A stretch of DNA of 5,885 bases. Origin: an uncultured Clostridium sp. (GTDB taxonomy: Bacteria > Bacillota > Clostridia > Lachnospirales > Lachnospiraceae). This document shows, piece by piece, positions 1-5,885 of the stretch (position 1 is the first letter of the stretch; every line of letters starts with the position of its first letter). Where the stretch lies: positions 1 through 5,885 of the forward strand of contig CATWBR010000292.1 in NCBI GenBank assembly GCA_958349075.1, in the 5' to 3' direction. The position numbers and the translations under genes are program-made. The notes beneath the pieces were generated by a model. It worked only from the letters and a program-made list of their open reading frames with translations, was not told where the DNA came from and did no database searches.

Positions 1-1153
1 GTGTACTGATCCCGATTTCCGCTCCAAAGCCGAACTCAAAGCCGTCGGTAAACCGTGTAGATGCGTTGACATAGACCGCGGCGGCATCGACGCCTTCCAG
101 GAATTTTCTGGAACTGTCGTAGTCTTTTGTGATGATGGCCTCGGAATGCCCCGTGTTATATCGGTTAATGTGTTCTATAGCCTCTTCCACCGAACCGACC
201 TGTTTTACGGAAAGTATGTAATCGAGATATTCCGTTCCCCAGTCTTCCTCCGACGCGGCTTTAAATTCAGGCACAATTGAGAGCGACTCGCGATCTGCGC
301 GGATCTCCACCTGTTTTTCATCGAGACGTTTCTTCAGCAGCGGCAGAAACTCACCTGCAATCCTCCGGTGCACCAGCAGCGATTCACAGGAATTGCAGAC
401 GCTGATTCTCTGGGTCTTGGCATTGAATATAATGTCGAGCGCCATATCAAAATCAGCGGTTTCATCCACATAGATATGGCAGTTCCCTGTTCCCGTTTCA
501 ATAACCGGCACGGTGCTGTTCTCAACAACGGTGCGGATTAACCCGGCCCCGCCGCGTGGAATCAGTACGTCAATGTAGCCGTTCATACGCATAAACTGCT
601 TTGTGACCTCACGGTCCGTATCGGTAATTAGCTGCACGCAGTCCTCTGGAAGCCCGCAGCCCTTAAGTCCCTCCCTCAGCCATTTCACAATCGCCTTGTT
701 CGATTCCAGCGCATCGCTGCCGCCCTTCAGGATCACGGCGTTCCCGGATTTGAAACACAGGGCGAAAGCATCCACGGTAACATTGGGCCTGGCCTCGTAA
801 ATCATGCCGATTACTCCCATCGGTACCCGCTTCTGTCCTATCAGAAGGCCATTGGGACGTTCCTTCATTCCCAGGACTTCTCCCACGGGATCGTCCAGGC
901 TGATTACCTGGTTCACGCCCTCTATGACGGCCTCGATCCGTTCATGGGTGAGCGTCAGACGATCTATCATTCCCGGGTTCATCCCGGCTTGCCGGGCCCT
1001 TTCTATGTCCTCCCGGTTGGCTGAAAGGATCTCCTCCTCGCCTTTCAGAAGAGCCTCCGCAGCCGATTTAAGTCCCTCGTTCTTTTTGACGGAACCGAGG
1101 AGGGCCAGCTTTCTGGAGGCATCCTTTGCGCGTTTGCCGATCATTTCGAGCAT
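1..1153 (-). CDS. proA: Glutamate-5-semialdehyde dehydrogenase (gamma-glutamyl phosphate reductase), 3' end cut by the window
   Basis: Cytosolic enzyme of the second step of proline synthesis: NADPH-dependent reduction of L-glutamyl 5-phosphate to L-glutamate 5-semialdehyde. I translated the minus strand from ATG 1153-1151: 384 codons stay open to the window edge and begin [20 protein letters not shown]. Family signatures appear in order: [16 protein letters not shown] (about 111-126), [15 protein letters not shown] (about 133-147), IPRGGAGLI (198-206), [14 protein letters not shown] (217-230), and the catalytic segment [12 protein letters not shown] (246-257), in which C253 matches the active-site cysteine of the VCN motif. 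The family motif NASTRFTDG lies near residues 363-371 and GAEIGIST ends the visible part. Family members are about 415 residues long, so roughly 30 C-terminal residues lie beyond position 1. The start follows the cyclo-ligase stop by one base, with AAAGGA (1162-1167) eight bases upstream inside that gene, which suggests translational coupling. No internal stop or frameshift was found. Confidence 0.97.
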   Translation of the reverse strand, partial: MLEMIGKRAKDASRKLALLGSVKKNEGLKSAAEALLKGEEEILSANREDIERARQAGMNPGMIDRLTLTHERIEAVIEGVNQVISLDDPVGEVLGMKERPNGLLIGQKRVPMGVIGMIYEARPNVTVDAFALCFKSGNAVILKGGSDALESNKAIVKWLREGLKGCGLPEDCVQLITDTDREVTKQFMRMNGYIDVLIPRGGAGLIRTVVENSTVPVIETGTGNCHIYVDETADFDMALDIIFNAKTQRISVCNSCESLLVHRRIAGEFLPLLKKRLDEKQVEIRADRESLSIVPEFKAASEEDWGTEYLDYILSVKQVGSVEEAIEHINRYNTGHSEAIITKDYDSSRKFLEGVDAAAVYVNASTRFTDGFEFGFGAEIGIST

Positions 1154-1154
1154 A

Positions 1155-1730
1155 TTAATCATCCTTTCTGTTCAGGCTCTTTTGGGGCGTGATAATCCGA
1201 TCCATCAGGATATCATACTGATCCACGGCAATCGCCTCCGTCATCTGGAAGTCATAGCAGACGGCAATCTTCTCATGCTGTGGTTCCTTTTCAAAAAAGC
1301 GGTCGTAGTAGCCTGCGCCGTAACCGGTTCTTTCAAAGCGCCCGGAGAACGCGACACCCGGCACGATGACGGGCACATCCTGTTCGGCGGCCAGTTCACA
1401 GCTCTTTTTGGGTTCAGGGATCCCAAAACACCCGGGCTCAAGATCTTCATAACGGTCGATATAGTAAAAATCCATCTCCTTGCCCTTTACTCTCGGAACA
1501 GCCACTTTGATCCCCTGCTCCAGGTAGGAACGGATCAGGGATTCGGTCCCCGTCTCACCGCGTACGCTGACATAGCAGTATACGGTGCCGAACTGCTTTT
1601 CCAGTTCAAGTTCCTTTATTTTCTCACAGATTGCATTGTCCCACTCTGCCATCTCTTCCGTGGTCAGGTGTTTTCTAAGTTCCAGTACCTTTTTCCGAAG
1701 GTCAGCTTTGGATGTCACTGATATTCCCAT
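1155..1730 (-). CDS. 5-formyltetrahydrofolate cyclo-ligase (5,10-methenyl-THF synthetase)
   Basis: Cytosolic enzyme that uses ATP to convert 5-formyltetrahydrofolate to 5,10-methenyltetrahydrofolate, returning a dead-end folate to the one-carbon pool. The 191-residue product has the usual family length. Visible motifs are the basic N-terminal helix [12 protein letters not shown] (11-22), the substrate-region segment VSVRGETGT (54-62), KVAVPRV (75-81), GCFGIPEP (100-107), and the signature VPGVAFSG (123-130) followed by [12 protein letters not shown] (134-145), which forms the ATP/Mg site in this family. In many homologues the segment after E59 reads E-x-D-T; here it reads ETGT, so the usual aspartate is glycine, a small deviation. 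The start is ambiguous: ATG at 1730 has GGGAAA (1736-1741) upstream, while GTG at 1718 would give a protein four residues shorter, and the conserved region begins just after either. The gene overlaps the DUF896 gene by 29 bases and ends one base before proA. It is known as ygfA or yqgN in other species; I assign no symbol here. Confidence 0.95.
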   Translation of the reverse strand: MGISVTSKADLRKKVLELRKHLTTEEMAEWDNAICEKIKELELEKQFGTVYCYVSVRGETGTESLIRSYLEQGIKVAVPRVKGKEMDFYYIDRYEDLEPGCFGIPEPKKSCELAAEQDVPVIVPGVAFSGRFERTGYGAGYYDRFFEKEPQHEKIAVCYDFQMTEAIAVDQYDILMDRIITPQKSLNRKDD

Positions 1731-1929
1731 ATTTTTTTCCCAGATCGGTAATTGTACCGTCTTCCTCCTTGATTGATATACTGTTTAAGGTTCCGCGCAT
1801 GTTTTTCCGAATTGTTTCGATATATTCTTTGCGCAAAGCCGCCTGTTCATTTTTCTCCTCTTCCGTCAGGCCGGTTGCCTGGCTTTTGTGGTAGAGTGTG
1901 TTGATGCGGTCGATTTTTTTCTGGTCCAT
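1702..1929 (-). CDS. DUF896 (YnzC-like) small protein
   Basis: A 75-residue soluble, highly charged protein of the DUF896 family, to which Bacillus subtilis YnzC belongs. The function is not established. Visible hallmarks are an N-terminal helix KIDRINTLYHKS (5-16), the conserved turn GLTEEEKNEQAALRKEYI (20-37), and a second helix ETIRKNMRGTLNSI (38-51). Together these match the family's two-helix hairpin; a variable tail follows. There is no signal peptide, membrane segment or cysteine. I chose ATG 1929 because AGGAG (1938-1942) sits eight bases upstream and the conserved region starts right after it. An in-frame GTG 14 codons further upstream has no comparable support. The gene follows proB after 91 bases, and its 3' end overlaps the cyclo-ligase start. 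An A7 run (1732-1738 on the complement) lies in codons 64-66, just before that start. Confidence 0.9.
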   Translation of the reverse strand: MDQKKIDRINTLYHKSQATGLTEEEKNEQAALRKEYIETIRKNMRGTLNSISIKEEDGTITDLGKKYGNISDIQS

Positions 1930-2020
1930 ATTGTTCGCTCCTGTATCATAATTCAGATTTTGGTATCTCACTGGGAATCATGCGTTTCGCCATGTAAATC
2001 CCGGCGGATCTTTTCCCTGC
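1930..2020 (-). other. Intergenic region between proB and the DUF896 gene
   Basis: This 91-base gap shows no convincing promoter, since no -35/-10 pair with proper spacing was found, and no terminator. It contains the AGGAG site of the DUF896 gene (1938-1942) and a 15-codon minus-strand ORF at 1946-1993 (MAKRMIPSEIPKSEL), which has only a weak ribosome binding site and is probably chance. The gap is compatible with read-through from proB. Confidence 0.6.
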
Positions 2021-2866
2021 TCAGCTTTCGCTGCTCAGATATGTATTCAAATCAAAGTCTTTGTTCTCGTGGGCCGCAAAGAGGGTGCCGCATTCTTTTC
2101 CCTCCAGAATCTCATAGATTGCGTTCAGATCGTTTGCATTGGCAATCAGCATATCCGAACCGCTTCCCGTGGCAATCTGCGCGGCGGCCAGTTTGGCCGA
2201 CATTCCGCCCGTACCCACACTGCTGGCAGAACCCTTGCCCATCGCTTTCAGTTCCGGAGTCAGTTCTTTGACAAATGGAATGAACTCGGCATCCGGGTTT
2301 TTATTGGGATCGTCGGTGTACAGGCCGTCGATGTCCGACATGAGAATCAGGATATCGGCCTCCACCAGGGCGGCCACGATGGCTGAAAGCCTGTCGTTGT
2401 CACCGAACTGGATCTCATCGGTCGCGACCGTATCGTTTTCATTGACAATGGGAATCGCTCCCAGTTTTAAAAGTTCGTTGAACGTATTGTGGGCGTTAAA
2501 GCGCGACTGCTCATTCGTCACCGTATTTTTCGTCATCAAAATCTGTGCGGCGGTCTGGTTGTACTCCGCAAACAGCTTCTGGTAAACCATCATCAGCCTG
2601 GCCTGGCCCACCGCGGCGAATGCCTGCTTCTCCTCAAGAAGGCGCGGCCGTTCATTGAAACCAAGAGCCTGACGGCCGGCGGCGATGGCTCCGGAGGATA
2701 CAAGTATCACTTCCCGGCCTTCTCCGCGCAGATCACTGAGCACCCGCACCAACTGTTCAATCTTTCTCAGGTTCAAATCCCCTGTCTCAGGATGGGTCAG
2801 GGAGGATGAACCTATTTTTATAACAATTCTTTTTTTCTGTCTTAAGGCAGCTCTTTCCTCTGTCAT
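2021..2866 (-). CDS. proB: Glutamate 5-kinase, short form without PUA domain
   Basis: First enzyme of proline synthesis: ATP plus L-glutamate gives L-glutamyl 5-phosphate, in the cytosol. The 281-residue product is an amino acid kinase domain. Motifs in order are VIKIGSSSLT (15-24, phosphate binding, K17), VSSGAIAAG (56-64), KQAFAAVGQ (80-88), PIVNENDTV (139-147, glutamate and Mg binding), FGDNDRLSAIVA (154-165), LMSDIDGLYTDDP (175-187) and GTGGMSAKLAAA (218-229) with the ATP-site lysine K225. The Escherichia coli enzyme is 367 residues and carries a C-terminal PUA domain. Here the chain stops soon after the kinase fold, as in many clostridial ProBs, with no sign of truncation. ATG 2866 has AGAGGA (2873-2878) six bases upstream. 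In the family ProB is the feedback-inhibited step; whether proline inhibits this form cannot be read from the sequence. proA lies two genes downstream rather than adjacent. Confidence 0.97.
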   Translation of the reverse strand: MTEERAALRQKKRIVIKIGSSSLTHPETGDLNLRKIEQLVRVLSDLRGEGREVILVSSGAIAAGRQALGFNERPRLLEEKQAFAAVGQARLMMVYQKLFAEYNQTAAQILMTKNTVTNEQSRFNAHNTFNELLKLGAIPIVNENDTVATDEIQFGDNDRLSAIVAALVEADILILMSDIDGLYTDDPNKNPDAEFIPFVKELTPELKAMGKGSASSVGTGGMSAKLAAAQIATGSGSDMLIANANDLNAIYEILEGKECGTLFAAHENKDFDLNTYLSSES

Positions 2867-2934
2867 ATAAAGTCCTCTTTTCCCTCAGAATTGTGCACCA
2901 TTTTCTGCAAGTTTACCTCATTTATAAAAACACG
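2867..2934 (-). other. Intergenic region between the COG2509 flavoprotein gene and proB
   Basis: This 68-base gap is AT-rich compared with the genes around it. It holds most of the candidate proB promoter and the proB ribosome binding site. I see no GC-rich stem followed by a T run, so no rho-independent terminator separates the flavoprotein pair from the proline genes. It is too short for a T-box leader, which controls proline genes in some Firmicutes. Confidence 0.75.
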
Positions 2935-2938
2935 TCAA
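2910..2938 (-). promoter_or_regulatory. Candidate sigma-A promoter for proB
   Basis: Read on the minus strand, a -35 box TTGACG (complement of 2933-2938, five of six consensus bases) is separated by exactly 17 bases from a -10 box TAAACT (complement of 2910-2915, four of six). Transcription would start near 2903, giving a leader of about 37 bases before the proB ATG with its own Shine-Dalgarno site. The -35 box overlaps the TGA stop of the upstream flavoprotein gene. This is a consensus match by eye; the -10 box is imperfect, so it is a prediction. Confidence 0.5.
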
Positions 2939-4557
2939 TAAAAAACAGGTGAAAATCTGGAAACAATTGTTTCTGCGGCCCTGAGACCGTCCATTGCGGC
3001 CGAGGTAATGCCTCCGGCATATCCCGCTCCTTCCCCGCATGGATAGAGTCCCCTGATACGGCTTTCCAGTCCCTCGTCCCTGGGAATCCGGACCGGTGAT
3101 GAGGTGCGGCTTTCGATGCCGGCCAGAATCGCATCATCCCGGTCAAAACCAGATATGGTGCGGCCGAAACTGTCTATCCCTTCCACCAGAGCCTCCGACA
3201 GCGGCTCACTCAACACGCCGCGGAGGTTTGCAAAGGAATAACCGCCCTTAAAGGCAGGCTCCACCTTCCCAAACGCATCCGACACGGCTCCCCTCTTAAA
3301 GTCTTTATAAAGCTGGATCGGGATTTTACCGCCTCCCGCGCGGTATGCCGCTTCCTCCAGTTTTCGCTGGAATGCCACGCCTCCCAAAGGTCCGTCGTCC
3401 GGAAAATCCTCCGGTGTCACCGTAACGATCAGGGCGCTGTTTGCATTGACACCGGCCCGGTCGTGGTTGCTCATGCCGTTGACGGCGAGTCTGCCGTCTT
3501 CCGACGACGCATTGACAACGAAACCGCCCGGGCACATACAGAAGGAATAAACGCCCCGGCCCGATGAGGTCTGCTTCGTCAGCTTGTAGCTGGCGGCTCC
3601 CAGGGAACCAGGATTCTCCATTCCATACTGTGAACGGTTAATCTGGCTCTGGGGATGCTGAATCCTGAGTCCCACTGCAAATGCTTTCGCCTGCAGATCC
3701 AGTTCCTTTTCCGCCAGCATGGCGAAGGTGTCGCGGGCACTGTGCCCGATGGCAAGGACAACGGCCCGTGCCGGGATTGTCACTTCCTTAAGAGTTCCAT
3801 CCCCCTGTCTCTGCGATGCGGTAATGGAGGTAAGCCGGCCGTTTTCATCGGTAAAATCGGTCATTTTACAGTTAAAACGTATCTCTCCACCCAGGCGGAT
3901 GATTTCCTGCCTTATATTTTTCACGACAAGGCTAAGTACATCCGTTCCGACGTGAGGTTTATTTACGTAAGTGATAGAAGGATCCGCGCCTGATTCGGCG
4001 AGAATTTCCAGCACTTTTTTATTTCTGCCCGAGGGGTCTTTTACCAGAGTATTCAGCTTACCGTCCGAAAATGTCCCGGCGCCGCCCTCTCCGAACTGGA
4101 CGTTGGACTCGGGATTTAATGCTCCACCCGCCCAGAATTGGTTCACTTTATCCGCCCGGGAATCGACATCCTCTCCGCGCTCCAGGATCAGAGGCGCAAA
4201 TCCGGCTCTGGCAAGCATCAGGCCGCAGAACATACCGGCCGGGCCAAATCCGATAATGATGGGCCGCTCTTTAAGAGGCTCTTCCCCGGGTTCCGGAAAC
4301 AGGTATGTTTTTTCCTTATCAATAAGCACATTTGCGTTTTTCGCATTTTTAACGACGGCGCCCTCCTTACCGGAGACAGCCGCATTCAGTGAATATATGT
4401 ACAGCAGTTCATTTTTCTTTCTGGCGTCCAGGGACTGCCTGACCGGGGTGAGGGAAATAATTTTCTCTTCCGGGATCCGCATCATCCTGGCTGCTTTTTT
4501 CTTTAAATCCGCCTCTGTGTGGTTCACAGGCAGTTTCAACTGGTTAATCCGAATCAT
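2935..4557 (-). CDS. COG2509-type FAD-dependent dehydrogenase (NAD(P)/FAD-dependent oxidoreductase)
   Basis: A 540-residue soluble flavoprotein of the uncharacterised FAD-dependent dehydrogenase family (COG2509); substrate unknown. Residues 1 to about 95 form the small N-terminal domain typical of the family, including SLDARKKNELLYIYSL (42-57). The FAD-binding Rossmann motif IIGFGPAGMFCGLMLARAG (101-119, GxGxxG at 103-108) follows, with ER at 126-127 as the usual acidic end of the second strand. Family signatures FGEGGAGTFSDGKL (155-168), VLAIGHSARDTF (267-278), FCMCPGGFVVNASS (339-352) and the C-terminal FAD loop GLYPCGEGAGYAGGITSA (503-520) are all present. An in-frame ATG at 4608 would add 17 arginine-rich residues overlapping the upstream gene. 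I prefer ATG 4557 because AGGA (4566-4569) lies eight bases upstream and homologues begin with this IRxxxLxLP pattern. It starts two bases after the upstream flavoprotein stop, so the two genes are very likely co-translated. Confidence 0.92.
   Translation of the reverse strand: MIRINQLKLPVNHTEADLKKKAARMMRIPEEKIISLTPVRQSLDARKKNELLYIYSLNAAVSGKEGAVVKNAKNANVLIDKEKTYLFPEPGEEPLKERPIIIGFGPAGMFCGLMLARAGFAPLILERGEDVDSRADKVNQFWAGGALNPESNVQFGEGGAGTFSDGKLNTLVKDPSGRNKKVLEILAESGADPSITYVNKPHVGTDVLSLVVKNIRQEIIRLGGEIRFNCKMTDFTDENGRLTSITASQRQGDGTLKEVTIPARAVVLAIGHSARDTFAMLAEKELDLQAKAFAVGLRIQHPQSQINRSQYGMENPGSLGAASYKLTKQTSSGRGVYSFCMCPGGFVVNASSEDGRLAVNGMSNHDRAGVNANSALIVTVTPEDFPDDGPLGGVAFQRKLEEAAYRAGGGKIPIQLYKDFKRGAVSDAFGKVEPAFKGGYSFANLRGVLSEPLSEALVEGIDSFGRTISGFDRDDAILAGIESRTSSPVRIPRDEGLESRIRGLYPCGEGAGYAGGITSAAMDGLRAAETIVSRFSPVFY
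2960..2973. repeat. Perfect 14-bp palindrome upstream of the candidate proB promoter
   Basis: GAAACAATTGTTTC reads the same on both strands. It lies inside the last codons of the COG2509 flavoprotein gene (encoding ETIVS), centred about 64 bases before the predicted proB transcription start. It could be a transcription-factor operator or simply a product of those codons. It is not followed by a T run at terminator spacing, so it is not a terminator. Confidence 0.4.
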
Positions 4558-4559
4558 GT

Positions 4560-5789
4560 TTACAGTCCTGCGTGAGTCCCTGCGATTGCGCCGGTACTCC
4601 ACGCCCATTGCAGATTGTATCCTCCACAGATACCATCCACATCCAATAGTTCTCCTATCAGATACAGGCCTTTCTTTATATTAGATTCCATTGTTTCGGG
4701 ATCGATCCCGCAGACATCCACTCCGCCGCAGCAGATTTGCGCGTTCTCAAAGGGATTGGCAGCCGTAATTTCCGTACCGAACTCCTTGACAATGCCGGTC
4801 AGCCGTCCTATCTCCGCCTCGGTCAGAAGTTTCACCGGCCTCTGCGGCTCGATTCCTGCAAGCTTGATAAAGAGCGCAGAAAGCTTTTTATGAAACCAGC
4901 CTGTGAAAAATTCCTCCATCGTCTTGTGGGCGCAGCTTAAGCTTCGTTCCCTTATCATTTTACGGGTCTTCTCGTACGTCTCGTCCGGATAAAAATCCAG
5001 GACTGCCGTGACTTTTTTGCCCTGGTCGAGCGCTCTCGACGCAAAACGGCTGACCTGGAACACCGGAATGCCCGAAATTCCATAATCAGTCAATTGAAGC
5101 TCACCCTGATCCCTTGCCATCTCCTCTCCATTACAGAAAAGAGTGACGGAACTCTCCGTCCGGACTCCGGAGATTTGTTTGTAAAATTTCTCCCGGCAGC
5201 GCAGTTGTACGAGGGCGGGAAGAGGCTTAATTACACGGTGGCCCAACTGTTCCGCGAGTTTATAGCCGCTTCCGTCGGAGCCGGTGCCGGGTGCCGCTTT
5301 CGAACCGGCGGCAAGAATCAGTGAGTCGGAGGAGAATTTACCCTTTGATGTGGTAACTTCAAACCTCTTTCCTCCCTGTTCCCTGTAGAAGACCTTCTCG
5401 ATTTGACACTCCGTAACGATCCGCACGCTGCGGTGGGTGAGTTCCGACCGGAGGGCATCGAGAACCGAGGCGGCCTGTCCTGAATTCGGGTACAGGTATC
5501 CGTTTTTATCTTTTGGGACAATGCCGAGATCCCGGAAGAAATAAAGAGTTTCCTCCACGGTAAACCGTCTGATTACATTCATCGGGAAATCGGCTTTCCC
5601 GCATCTGAAGCAGCTCTCATCCATTACGCGGTTTGACAGGTTACATTTCCCATTCCCTGTGGAAAGGATCTTTTTACCCACGCGGTCCGTGTGTTCTAAA
5701 AGGGTTACATCCGCGCCCTGTCTGGCGGCAAATATGGCCGCCGTCATGCCGGATGCCCCGGCTCCGATAATTATAACCTGTTTATTCAT
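4560..5789 (-). CDS. HI0933-like (COG2081) FAD-binding flavoprotein, BaiN / aminoacetone oxidase family
   Basis: A 409-residue soluble flavoprotein of the HI0933-like family. Members have been named aminoacetone oxidase and, in bile-acid 7-dehydroxylating clostridia, BaiN, but most have no proven substrate and sequence alone does not decide. The N-terminal dinucleotide motif IIIGAGASGMTAAIFAARQG (6-25) ends at E32. The family signature GKKILSTGNGKCNLSN spans 38-53, LTDYGISGIPVFQVSR spans 233-248, the GGVDV segment with D363 and TMES lies at 355-369, and the C-terminal FAD loop GLYLIGELLDVDGICGGYN lies at 374-392. Length is normal and no key motif is missing. ATG 5789 has AGGAG (5800-5804) ten bases upstream. 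The frame stays open upstream to the window edge, but the extra residues have no family character and the canonical NKQVIIIGAG start is clear. The COG2509 gene follows after two bases, with its ribosome binding site inside the end of this gene. Confidence 0.93.
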   Translation of the reverse strand: MNKQVIIIGAGASGMTAAIFAARQGADVTLLEHTDRVGKKILSTGNGKCNLSNRVMDESCFRCGKADFPMNVIRRFTVEETLYFFRDLGIVPKDKNGYLYPNSGQAASVLDALRSELTHRSVRIVTECQIEKVFYREQGGKRFEVTTSKGKFSSDSLILAAGSKAAPGTGSDGSGYKLAEQLGHRVIKPLPALVQLRCREKFYKQISGVRTESSVTLFCNGEEMARDQGELQLTDYGISGIPVFQVSRFASRALDQGKKVTAVLDFYPDETYEKTRKMIRERSLSCAHKTMEEFFTGWFHKKLSALFIKLAGIEPQRPVKLLTEAEIGRLTGIVKEFGTEITAANPFENAQICCGGVDVCGIDPETMESNIKKGLYLIGELLDVDGICGGYNLQWAWSTGAIAGTHAGL

Positions 5790-5885
5790 AATACTTCTAC
5801 TCCTGTCTTGTATTGAGGATTTAATTGAGAAAGGAGGACGCGGCCGGAACGGCCAATGTCCGGTGTGGGGAGGTTGGTTGAATGA
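5786..5885 (-). CDS. Possible C-terminal tail of an upstream gene (speculative)
   Basis: On the minus strand, one frame is open from the window edge for 32 codons and ends in a TGA that overlaps the ATG of the HI0933-like gene as ATGA, a common arrangement inside bacterial operons. The tail would end in LLSQLNPQYKTGVEVL; I recognise no family in it. A second frame here is also open by chance and the stretch is short, so this may equally be non-coding upstream DNA. It contains the AGGAG ribosome binding site of the flavoprotein gene and an inverted repeat at 5842-5854. Confidence 0.3.
   Translation of the reverse strand, partial: HSTNLPTPDIGRSGRVLLSQLNPQYKTGVEVL
5842..5854. repeat. Short GC-rich inverted repeat upstream of the HI0933-like gene
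   Basis: GGCCG and CGGCC flank a three-base GAA centre as a perfect 5-bp inverted repeat. A second overlapping pair, CCGGA (5845-5849, alternative stem) with TCCGG near 5859-5863, also exists. No T run follows on either strand, so a terminator is not supported. The sequence may simply be coding or spacer DNA. Confidence 0.25.

Noticed and set aside
804..1721. 305-codon plus-strand open frame antisense to proA and the cyclo-ligase gene
   Set aside because: It lies opposite two clearly recognised enzymes, its predicted protein has no recognisable domain, and its serine/arginine/proline-rich make-up is what the complement of these genes gives.
1946..1993. 15-codon ORF (MAKRMIPSEIPKSEL) between proB and DUF896 as a possible leader peptide
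   Set aside because: It has two prolines, but a weak ribosome binding site, no attenuator hairpins and no known parallel; a chance ORF is the simplest explanation.
1888..2585. Overlapping plus-strand open frames opposite proB
   Set aside because: Several frames overlap one another and the well-supported proB; none has a ribosome binding site and domain combination that would outweigh it.
2867..2934. Proline T-box or other leader attenuator ahead of proB
   Set aside because: The gap is 68 bases, shorter than a T-box leader, and there is no terminator hairpin or T-box consensus.
3971..4684. 237-codon plus-strand open frame antisense to the two flavoprotein genes
   Set aside because: It covers the conserved FAD-binding region of the COG2509 gene on the other strand and shows no family motif; the composition is that of a shadow frame.
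5831..5840. CCTCCTTTCT on the minus strand, resembling the 3' end of 16S rRNA
   Set aside because: Only about ten bases match and the flanking 16S sequence is absent, so it is not an rRNA remnant. Read on the plus strand it is a strong Shine-Dalgarno-like AAGGAGG, but no start codon lies at suitable spacing.

Overview
The window looks like chromosomal housekeeping DNA from an anaerobic Firmicute, most likely Lachnospiraceae or a neighbouring clostridial group. This is inferred from four things: a small DUF896 (YnzC-type) protein, which is a Firmicutes family; a short ProB without the C-terminal PUA domain; purine-rich AGGAG-type ribosome binding sites before most genes; and a base composition near half GC by eye. 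No taxon-specific marker is present, so the family-level call is moderate. I see no mobile element, CRISPR array, RNA gene or phage gene.

All six confident genes are on the minus strand, so the order of transcription runs from high to low coordinates. From 5789 to 2935 there are two FAD-dependent flavoproteins: a COG2081/HI0933-like enzyme (the family that includes BaiN and the so-called aminoacetone oxidases) and a COG2509-type uncharacterised FAD-dependent dehydrogenase. Only 2 bases separate them. A 68-base gap follows, holding a good candidate promoter whose -35 box overlaps the stop codon of the second flavoprotein. From 2866 to the left edge lies proB (glutamate 5-kinase), then a DUF896 protein, then 5-formyltetrahydrofolate cyclo-ligase, then proA (glutamate-5-semialdehyde dehydrogenase), which leaves the window after 384 codons.

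ProB and ProA are the first two steps of proline synthesis from glutamate: ATP phosphorylation to gamma-glutamyl phosphate, then NADPH reduction to glutamate-5-semialdehyde, which cyclises and is finished by ProC (not in this window). Between them sit the folate-salvage enzyme, which returns 5-formyl-THF to 5,10-methenyl-THF, and the DUF896 protein. DUF896 overlaps the cyclo-ligase gene by 29 bases, and the cyclo-ligase stop is one base from the proA start, so the last three genes are almost certainly co-transcribed and probably translationally coupled. No rho-independent terminator is visible anywhere, so all six genes could form one transcript with an internal promoter ahead of proB.

No gap without a gene exceeds 100 bases. 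The right edge (5790-5885) is not resolved: it could be the tail of another minus-strand gene overlapping the first flavoprotein by ATGA, or plain upstream DNA. I found no convincing undescribed system. The points most worth checking are the insertion of DUF896 and the cyclo-ligase between proB and proA, the seven-A run at the DUF896/cyclo-ligase overlap, and the promoter plus palindrome ahead of proB.
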